From NCBI GenBank assembly GCA_038223055.1, contig JBBRHF010000214.1, positions 1-6,546 on the forward strand: a stretch of DNA of 6,546 nucleotides, in the 5' to 3' direction. Source of the stretch: JBBRHF01 sp038223055 (lineage in GTDB: Bacteria > Actinomycetota > Actinomycetes > JACCUZ01). The notes under the pieces are model-generated. The model ran no database searches. It worked only from the letters and a program-made list of their open reading frames with translations, and was not told the origin of the DNA. The first letter of the stretch is position 1. Each line of letters begins with the position of its first letter. Shown here one piece after another: positions 1 through 4,148 of this stretch. Position numbers and translations under genes: made by a program.

Positions 1-78
1 CCGGCCCCCCCCCCCCCCGGCGCGGGCGCGCGCGGCCCCGCCCGCGCCCCCCGCGCCCGCCCCGGGCCGCGGGGCCGG
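1..78. other. G/C-only low-complexity end
   Basis: The first 78 bases contain no A or T; the first T is at 79. They consist of C runs (about 14 in a row near the start) and CG/GC alternations. No reading frame or family resemblance is visible. After base 79 the composition becomes normal for a high-G+C genome. The abrupt change at a sequence end suggests poor base calling or a mis-assembled contig edge rather than a biological element, but a real extreme-GC spacer cannot be excluded. Confidence 0.6.
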
Positions 79-141
79 TCTCGGGCATGGGTATTGCTCC
101 AATCGGGCGCCAAGGCGGCGATGCCTCTGGTCGATCAGAGA

Positions 142-155
142 TACCCTCGGGGGTA
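142..155. promoter_or_regulatory. CsoR/CstR-type operator 1
   Basis: The sequence TACCCTCGGGGGTA is an inverted repeat with arms TACCC (142-146) and GGGTA (151-155) around a 4-base GC-rich centre. This is the layout of operators bound by CsoR-family repressors (known for the family). It lies about 210 bases upstream of the CsoR-family gene at 366. Being the more distal of two copies, it may serve the same promoter co-operatively or a separate, possibly divergent, promoter to the left. Confidence 0.6.
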
Positions 156-201
156 AGGGTCGCCACGGTCCTCAAGCGAAATGTGAGGTATCTGTCTCTG
201 G

Positions 202-230
202 TCGAGTGAACCGCCTGCACAACATATACC
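202..230 (+). promoter_or_regulatory. Candidate promoter of the CsoR-family gene
   Basis: A -10-like hexamer TATACC (225-230) sits 17 bases downstream of a weak -35-like TCGAGT (202-207). The -10 overlaps the left arm of operator 2, as expected for a repressor-controlled promoter. The -35 matches consensus poorly, and the prediction rests mainly on the operator overlap. It would give an untranslated leader of roughly 130 bases. Confidence 0.35.
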
Positions 231-240
231 CTAGGGGGTA
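227..240. promoter_or_regulatory. CsoR/CstR-type operator 2
   Basis: The sequence TACCCTAGGGGGTA has arms TACCC (227-231) and GGGTA (236-240) and differs from operator 1 at one position only. It lies 125 bases before the start of the CsoR-family gene at 366 and overlaps a candidate -10 element, so binding there would block transcription. This implies autoregulation, the usual arrangement for the family. Confidence 0.65.
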
Positions 241-365
241 CGTCACCCCGAACCTGTGTCGCCGCCTCAGCAAGGCGCACAATGCCGTGGTGGTGTCGCC
301 GTACTCATCGACCCTTGCCGCCCTGACCGACTGAACCAACAGACACCGACCAAGCGAGAGACTTC

Positions 366-629
366 ATGGAGCTGGACAGCAACGACATCAGGCCCATCCT
401 CAACCGGCTGCGTCGAGCCGAGGGGCAGTTGGGTGGGGTGATCCGCATGCTTGAGGAAGGCCGCGACTGTCACGACGTCGTGACCCAGCTCGCGGCGGTC
501 TCCAAGGCCCTGGACAAAGCTGGGTTCGCCATCGTGGCCAGCGGCCTGCGCCAATGCCTCACCCAGCCCGAGAAAGCAGGCACACCCGACCTGGCGGCTC
601 TGGAGAAGCTGTTCCTGTCGCTGGCATGA
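366..629 (+). CDS. CsoR-family repressor, CstR-like (persulfide-sensing type)
   Basis: An 87-residue all-helical DNA-binding repressor of the CsoR/RcnR/CstR (DUF156) family, at its usual length. The N-terminal part carries the hallmark NRLRRAEGQLGGVIRMLEEG (13-32), followed by Cys35 and Cys64 spaced 29 residues apart, as in CsoR and CstR. In copper-sensing CsoR a His lies four residues before the second Cys; here that position is Gly60 (ASGLRQC). The copper site is therefore incomplete, while the cysteine pair used by CstR to form di-, tri- or tetrasulfide links is intact. I infer a reactive-sulfur sensor that releases DNA on persulfidation. Two operators of the family type lie upstream, suggesting autoregulation. 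The ATG at 366 starts exactly where family members start, with only a weak GAGAG ribosome site. Sulfur-related genes nearby (rhodanese, Hdr-like complex) agree with this. A sensor of another metal or of formaldehyde is less likely. Confidence 0.85.
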   Translation: MELDSNDIRPILNRLRRAEGQLGGVIRMLEEGRDCHDVVTQLAAVSKALDKAGFAIVASGLRQCLTQPEKAGTPDLAALEKLFLSLA

Positions 630-640
630 GGACTCCTTGA

Positions 641-657
641 CCGCGCCGGTCGCGCGG
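641..657 (+). terminator. Possible GC hairpin terminator
   Basis: A 6-base GC stem (CCGCGC at 641-646, GCGCGG at 652-657) with a 5-base loop lies 11 bases after the stop codon of the CsoR-family gene. There is no T run after it. Actinobacterial terminators often lack one, but chance formation in such GC-rich DNA is also likely. Confidence 0.3.
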
Positions 658-880
658 GTGACTCGCGAGCCGGTTCACCGACCACCCCGACTACCCCGAG
701 CCCGCCGCACCCCGCGCTTCATCCCCGGGTGGCCCTGAGCAAGGCGCCGGCTCGACCCGCCTGTCCAACTGCCGGCTGACCTTGGCTGCTCCGGCGCGGA
801 CGCCGGCTGAGACCGAGGTCACGTAGATGGGCGGTGTCCTTTTCGGTGGCTGCTGCGTCGATGAGTCGTCGCAATCAACC
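658..880. other. Gene-poor spacer
   Basis: No credible gene is visible between the CsoR-family gene and the DUF2892 gene. Possible frames here are antisense or read into the next genes in the wrong frame. The only small structure seen is a 9-base direct repeat GCCGGCTGA at 771-779 and 802-810. The promoter for the following genes should lie here, but I found no convincing -35/-10 pair. Confidence 0.5.
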
Positions 881-886
881 AGGAGG
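881..886 (+). promoter_or_regulatory. Strong ribosome binding site for the DUF2892 gene
   Basis: AGGAGG lies five bases before the ATG at 892. It is the only strong Shine-Dalgarno on the + strand in this region and decides the start. Confidence 0.8.
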
Positions 887-891
887 ACAAC

Positions 892-1134
892 ATGAACAAG
901 AACATGGGTTCAGCCGACCGCAAGCTCCGCGCCTTCGTCGTCGCCCCGTTGCTCGTCGTGATCGCTGTGCTGGCCGGCCCGGCGGGCTGGCTCGCCATCG
1001 TGATGTACGCCCTGGCGGCGGTGATGCTGGCGACCTCCGTCGTTGGTTTCTGCCCCCTGTATGCGCTGCTCGGGCTGCGCACCTGCCCGCTGCAGCGGGT
1101 CACCCCCGCAACGAAGCGGACCGTCTCTCGGTAG
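892..1134 (+). CDS. DUF2892 (YgaP-type) small inner-membrane protein
   Basis: An 80-residue protein resembling the DUF2892 family, the membrane part found in the E. coli rhodanese YgaP and also as stand-alone proteins. It begins with the family signature MNKNMGSADRKLR (1-13). Two hydrophobic helices follow (about 14-29 and 33-52), then FCPLYALLGLRTCP (53-66) with conserved Cys54 and Cys65. A near-perfect AGGAGG (881-886) five bases before the ATG fixes the start. In YgaP this domain anchors a rhodanese domain to the membrane; here the rhodanese is a separate gene at about 2022-2675 on the other strand. The role of stand-alone DUF2892 proteins is not firmly known; a part in sulfane-sulfur or thiocyanate handling is inference. 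The sigma-factor gene follows within about 10 bases, suggesting co-transcription. Confidence 0.85.
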   Translation: MNKNMGSADRKLRAFVVAPLLVVIAVLAGPAGWLAIVMYALAAVMLATSVVGFCPLYALLGLRTCPLQRVTPATKRTVSR

Positions 1135-1144
1135 CGTCGCCACC

Positions 1145-1957
1145 GTGGTCGTCCAGGACGTTCGAAGCGGGCTCGTTCTCGAGATCCCCGGCCTGCTGCT
1201 TTACGCCCGCACGATCGTGCGGGACGGACCTCTGGCCGAGGACCTCGTGCAGGACACACTGCTGCGCGCCCTTGAGCGGGCCGACGCGTTTCGCGGCGAG
1301 GCGTCCTTGGCGACTTGGCTGCATCGCATCCTGCACAACCTGGCCATCGACAGATTCCGTGCCGACCGTGAGGACGCCACCGAGGACATCGAGCGCGAGG
1401 TGGAAGTGAACTGGCATGACGACTCCTACAGCGTGGACGCGGCCATCGTGGTCGAGCGAGCTGAGACCCGCGAAGAGCTCAAGGACGCCCTGGTGCGGCT
1501 GCCCTTCATCTACCGGACCGCTGTCGTTCTTCACGACGCGGAGGCGATGACCGTGGCCCAGATCGCCGTGGTCCAGGGCATCGGGCTATCGGCCGCGAAA
1601 CAGCGGCTGCGTCGCGGCCGGATGATGTTGGTCAGCGCGCTGGCCCGTGGCCTGGAGCGGCGGGCTGCGCTGCAGGGGGTGCCGCTGCGCTGCTGGGATG
1701 CTCGAAGCAGAGTCTCGGACTACCTCGACGACGAGCTTGCTGCTCGCGACCGGACGATCGTCGAGCGCCATCTCAAGACGTGCCCAACCTGTCCCCCGCT
1801 CTACGCCGGCCTCGTCGGAGCCCGCACTGCGCTGGGCGCCCAACGTGACGCTGACACTGTCGTACCTGCGTCACTCGCTGCCCGCATCACGGAATGGCAG
1901 CCGCGGGCACGGCCCGGAATGCGAGCGATGGGCGGCACGTGGCACGACCATCCGTGA
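1145..1957 (+). CDS. ECF sigma factor with C-terminal zinc-finger domain
   Basis: A 270-residue RpoE-type (sigma-70 family, ECF) sigma factor counted from GTG 1145. Region 2 spans about 10-75, with AEDLVQDTLLRAL (31-43) and LATWLHRILHNLAIDRFR (55-72), which contact core polymerase and the -10 element. Region 4 spans about 108-168, with LVRLPFIYRTAVVLHD and a helix-turn-helix ending SAAKQRLRRGR. ECF sigmas usually stop there (about 170-200 residues). This one continues with a zf-HC2-like segment: CWDARSRVSDYLDDEL (183-198) and HLKTCPTC (209-216), an H-x3-C-x2-C motif typical of zinc-binding anti-sigma domains. The fused domain may inhibit the sigma until its zinc-thiol site is oxidised or sulfurated (inference). 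The frame is open to a TTG at 1043, but the homologous region begins near 1145, just after the DUF2892 stop, so GTG 1145 is preferred. It lacks a clear ribosome site, so translational coupling is likely. Confidence 0.85.
   Translation: MVVQDVRSGLVLEIPGLLLYARTIVRDGPLAEDLVQDTLLRALERADAFRGEASLATWLHRILHNLAIDRFRADREDATEDIEREVEVNWHDDSYSVDAAIVVERAETREELKDALVRLPFIYRTAVVLHDAEAMTVAQIAVVQGIGLSAAKQRLRRGRMMLVSALARGLERRAALQGVPLRCWDARSRVSDYLDDELAARDRTIVERHLKTCPTCPPLYAGLVGARTALGAQRDADTVVPASLAARITEWQPRARPGMRAMGGTWHDHP
1206..1223. repeat. 18-bp perfect palindrome inside the sigma-factor gene
   Basis: CCCGCACGATCGTGCGGG reads identically on both strands, with 9-base arms and no spacer. It lies in the codons for the ARTIVRDG stretch of region 2. 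It could be a chance result of GC-rich codons or a protein-binding site. Confidence 0.6.
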
Positions 1958-1987
1958 GGACGGACTTGGTGGACGTAAGAGACGGTT

Positions 1988-2027
1988 CCGTGACAGCGCG
2001 GCACAACTGCTCAGGGCTCGGTCACGG
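1988..2027. terminator. Possible bidirectional hairpin between convergent genes
   Basis: CCGTGAC (1988-1994) is the exact inverse of GTCACGG (2021-2027), giving a 7-base stem with a 26-base loop. It spans the 64-base gap between the stop of the sigma factor (1957) and the stop of the rhodanese gene (2022). A smaller alternative, GTCAC (2021-2025) with GTGAC (2032-2036), competes for the same bases. There is no T tract and the loop is long, so this is only a weak terminator candidate. Confidence 0.3.
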
Positions 2028-2675
2028 TCCGGTGACGACCTGACCCCCCGCGGCTGTCCAGGCGCTGATGCCGCCGGCGAGGTCGTACGAGTCGGCGAAC
2101 CCCAACGTCTCCATCTGTTGCAGGGCGATGCCGGAACGGTGGCCGCTGTGGCAATAGACGGCGTAGGTGGCGTTCCTGTCGAGCCGAGCTATCGCGGTCG
2201 TGAAGTCGGGTGACTCGACGTCGACGTTGACCGCGCCGGGCAGGTGCCCGGCGGCGAACTCTCCGGCGGTGCGCACGTCGAGGATCACCGTGCCGGCCCG
2301 GGACAGGGCGGCGGCGAAGTCCTGCTGCGGCAGGTGTGCACCGGAGCGCACGGCGGACCCCCTTGTAGATGAGGGTGGGGTGCCGGTGCCGGTGCTGGTG
2401 CTGGCCGCGGTCGACGGCGCCGCGGTGCGGGACTGCCGCGCGGGTGCCGCCGTGCCGGTGCTGGAGTTGGAGCAGCCGGTCAGAGCGAGCGCCGAGAGCA
2501 GCACGACCGGGGTGGCCCATCGTCGGACTGTCACTAGCAGCGCCCAGCCGACCCAGGCGGGCGCACCATTGACGACGTCGGCGCGCCGCCATGCCAGCGC
2601 CAACCCGCCGGTGCCCATGACGCTGACGACGAAGGTGACGACGAAGGTGACGGGGAAGTGCTGCAAGCGGTTCAC
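2022..2675 (-). CDS. Rhodanese-like lipoprotein behind a TDT-transporter remnant
   Basis: A 217-residue frame from GTG 2675. The last 170 residues (from an internal GTG at 2534) form a complete lipoprotein: n-region VTVRRW, hydrophobic core, and lipobox LTGC with the lipidated Cys at residue 21 of the short form. A Ser/Thr/Gly/Pro-rich linker (about 22-60) and a single rhodanese domain (about 68-170) follow. The domain shows LDVRTAGEFAAGHLPGAVN and the active loop CHSGHRS with catalytic Cys128 (175 in the long form), then LAGGISAW. Rhodaneses move sulfane sulfur through a Cys persulfide; the lipobox places this one on the outer face of the membrane. Residues 1-47 resemble the start of TDT/SLAC1 transporters instead. 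The only good ribosome site lies before 2675, so translation probably starts there and a fused product results; the short form from 2534 is the alternative. It is the last gene of the Hdr/Qmo-like operon, 49 bases after the QmoC-like gene. Confidence 0.8.
   Translation of the reverse strand: MNRLQHFPVTFVVTFVVSVMGTGGLALAWRRADVVNGAPAWVGWALLVTVRRWATPVVLLSALALTGCSNSSTGTAAPARQSRTAAPSTAASTSTGTGTPPSSTRGSAVRSGAHLPQQDFAAALSRAGTVILDVRTAGEFAAGHLPGAVNVDVESPDFTTAIARLDRNATYAVYCHSGHRSGIALQQMETLGFADSYDLAGGISAWTAAGGQVVTGP
2379..2402 (-). repeat. Hexanucleotide tandem repeat in the lipoprotein linker
   Basis: Four GGTGCY units (GGTGCC twice, then GGTGCT twice on the + strand) encode the Ser-Thr/Gly-Thr repeats of the flexible linker after the lipobox. 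Slippage here would change linker length in steps of two residues without breaking the frame. Confidence 0.6.
2535..2675 (-). pseudogene. N-terminal remnant of a TDT/SLAC1-family transporter
   Basis: Forty-seven codons from GTG 2675 read like the start of a TehA/SLAC1 (TDT) family transporter: NRLQHFPVTF, then SVMGTGGLALAWRRA and GAPAWVGWALL. From memory, the family pattern is 'HFPvsfF..vMGlaGLalAWrrA ... PAWvGeaLL'. A full TDT protein has about ten helices and over 300 residues. Here the match stops near residue 47, where a rhodanese lipoprotein signal peptide takes over in frame. The family includes sulfite exporters such as yeast Ssu1, so a former sulfite efflux gene is plausible in this context. 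A 12-base tandem duplication inside the first helix supports decay. The identification rests on about 40 residues. Confidence 0.55.
2628..2651 (-). repeat. 12-bp tandem duplication
   Basis: GACGAAGGTGAC occurs twice back to back (2628-2639 and 2640-2651). It encodes a repeated T-F-V-V in the TDT-like helix (VTFVVTFVVSV), adding four residues to a segment normally of fixed length in that family. Confidence 0.75.
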
Positions 2676-2682
2676 GCGGAGA

Positions 2683-2690
2683 CCTTCCTT
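2683..2690 (-). promoter_or_regulatory. Ribosome binding site deciding the rhodanese-frame start
   Basis: On the - strand AAGGAAGG lies seven bases before GTG 2675. No comparable site precedes the internal GTG at 2534, so initiation is expected upstream of the transporter remnant. Confidence 0.6.
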
Positions 2691-2724
2691 GGGGCGCCCG
2701 CGGTGCGCGAGCACAATGCGGCTG

Positions 2725-3900
2725 TCAGGCGCTCTGCTTCGACTTGGCTGAAGCCAAGGCGTAGAAGAACAACGCCACCGGCCGGTAGATCGCGTGGGCG
2801 AACTTGGTGAACGGCAGGAAGAGCATGAGCTCCATGGCCACGGCGACGTGGAACAGGAAGACCCAGTACCCCCACGCCGGCGCAGCCGGAAGGTAGAGCG
2901 CGACCTCGATGAGGAACCCGCTCGCCCCGGTGATCCATAGCAGCACGAGCAGGAGCCAGTCCGAAGCCGTGGAGTGCTGCGACGCGCGGTTGACCCGGCG
3001 CGCACGGTTGGCCATGAACATGCTCACGCCGTACAAGAGGGATAGCCCGGCGATCGTCCCGATCAGACGCGAGGGGTACCACAGCGGGATCGGCGTGCCC
3101 GTCTCCTTGACCCCGATGAGGGCAAGACCCCAGTCCAGCAGGGTCGCTGCGAGCAGGCCGAGGAAACCCCAGATCGTGAGCGCATGGATCAGCCACCGCC
3201 TGCGGTACAGCGGCTCGGCCGGCCGGTCGTCCTTGCAGTCTTTGCGGTACCGGCGCTGGCCGAGCGACTCCACGCCCAGCGACGCCCACAGCGCCGCACG
3301 TGTTCTGGCCAGGGCCGCCCGGCCACCGAAGATCGTCCGGAGGCCGACTCCCTCACGGCGGGCTACCCGTCGGGCCATCGTGGCAATCCCGACCAGCCCG
3401 GACAGCCCCATCACGGCCATCACCACGACGCCGGTCCAGTGGATCAGCCCCACGGGGACGAACGTGAAGAGCGCGAGCGACGCCGTGTCCTGCGGACCGT
3501 GGGAGGCGTACATGAAGACCGCGAAGAAGGCCGCCACCAAGGTTGCGATGAGCGAGCCGATGACCGGCCGCGTGTAGAGGATCCTGGCTAGCCCGGTCGG
3601 GTCGTAGCTCGCGACGGCGTACCGGCGAGCGGCTGCCATGAACTCGCTGGGGTCGGCTTCGGTCGGGCAGCTATCGGAGCACAGACCGCAGTGGTAGCAG
3701 GTCCACAGCTCCTTGCTGGAGAGCAGCTCGTCCCGCATGCCCACCTGGGCGTACCGGATGATCCGGCGGGGGAAGGTGGCGTCGTTGTCGGACAGCGGGC
3801 AGATCGCGGTGCACGTGCCGCAGCTGAAGCACGCCGAGATGTCGCTCGCCCCGAAACGCCGCACGTCGGAGAGCAGATCGGTGTCAATGAGGGTGGTCAC
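2725..3900 (-). CDS. QmoC-like protein: HdrC iron-sulfur domain fused to cytochrome b-type membrane domain
   Basis: A 391-residue membrane protein, matching the usual length of QmoC. The N-terminal HdrC domain has two [4Fe-4S] motifs, CFSCGTCTAICP (Cys24, 27, 30, 34) and CYHCGLCSDSCP (Cys68, 71, 74, 78). Six hydrophobic helices follow at about 112-132, 147-173, 236-262, 275-296, 314-337 and 343-365. His154, His239, His351 and His369 are candidate haem b ligands, as in HdrE/DsrM/NarI-type subunits. In sulfate reducers QmoC passes electrons between quinone and the QmoAB flavoproteins. Two HdrA-like genes lie just upstream, so the same role is inferred here; the direction is unknown. It starts with GTG, supported by AGGAGG (3908-3913) seven bases before; GTGA overlaps the stop of the winged-helix gene by four bases. 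No HdrB-type CCG domain is present. A generic HdrC-cytochrome fusion outside the true Qmo clade is the alternative. Confidence 0.85.
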   Translation of the reverse strand: MTTLIDTDLLSDVRRFGASDISACFSCGTCTAICPLSDNDATFPRRIIRYAQVGMRDELLSSKELWTCYHCGLCSDSCPTEADPSEFMAAARRYAVASYDPTGLARILYTRPVIGSLIATLVAAFFAVFMYASHGPQDTASLALFTFVPVGLIHWTGVVVMAVMGLSGLVGIATMARRVARREGVGLRTIFGGRAALARTRAALWASLGVESLGQRRYRKDCKDDRPAEPLYRRRWLIHALTIWGFLGLLAATLLDWGLALIGVKETGTPIPLWYPSRLIGTIAGLSLLYGVSMFMANRARRVNRASQHSTASDWLLLVLLWITGASGFLIEVALYLPAAPAWGYWVFLFHVAVAMELMLFLPFTKFAHAIYRPVALFFYALASAKSKQSA

Positions 3901-4148
3901 GAGGTCGCCTCCTGCCCGACGCTCGCGTAGCGGAAGTAGCCCTCATCGGTCGGGTCCGCGACCTCGACCACGCGGCCGTAGCGACGCATCCCCATGACCC
4001 AGAACAGCACTTCGTCGCTCGGTTGCCCGATCTGCTCGGCGATCTCGGGGACGGTGAGCGGTCCCGACTTCAGCGCCTGCAGGATCGGGCTGTGCATCAA
4101 GGGCTCCTCGCGGATGATCTCCCGGGGGTCTCTCAGCGTGGTGGTCAT
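3897..4148 (-). CDS. Small winged-helix protein within the Hdr/Qmo-like operon
   Basis: An 83-residue soluble protein with no cysteine. The central part, HSPILQALKSGPLTVPEIAEQIGQ (19-42), reads as helix, turn and first half of a helix-turn-helix. The recognition-helix region PSDEVLFWVMGMRRYGRVVEV (43-63) and a short beta wing (EGYFRYA, 69-75) follow. This resembles ArsR/MarR-like winged-helix folds reduced to the core. It overlaps the HdrA-like gene before it (ATGA) and the QmoC-like gene after it (GTGA) by four bases each, so it is made in step with the complex. AAGGAG (4157-4162) precedes the ATG by eight bases. It could be an operon-specific regulator or a structural or assembly subunit that has lost DNA binding; neither is shown by the sequence. 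I do not recognise a named family. Confidence 0.75.
   Translation of the reverse strand: MTTTLRDPREIIREEPLMHSPILQALKSGPLTVPEIAEQIGQPSDEVLFWVMGMRRYGRVVEVADPTDEGYFRYASVGQEATS

Noticed and set aside
256..441. 61-residue + strand frame ahead of the CsoR-family gene
   Set aside because: It overlaps the start of the repressor gene in another frame, has no ribosome site and no family features.
1043..1144. Upstream extension of the sigma factor to a TTG at 1043 or ATG at 1061
   Set aside because: This part overlaps the DUF2892 gene, has no ribosome site and does not resemble ECF sigma N-termini; similarity begins just after 1145.
834..1409. 191-residue + strand frame across the DUF2892 and sigma genes
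   Set aside because: It is out of frame with both recognised genes and has shadow-type composition.
2011..2592. 193-residue - strand frame overlapping the rhodanese
   Set aside because: It is an alternate-frame shadow, rich in Arg and His, of the rhodanese lipoprotein, whose active loop and lipobox are in the other frame.
2676..3005. Upstream extension of the rhodanese frame to an ATG near 3005
   Set aside because: It would run through the end of the QmoC-like gene in the wrong frame, giving an Arg/Ser-rich non-protein-like sequence. GTG 2675 has a good ribosome site.
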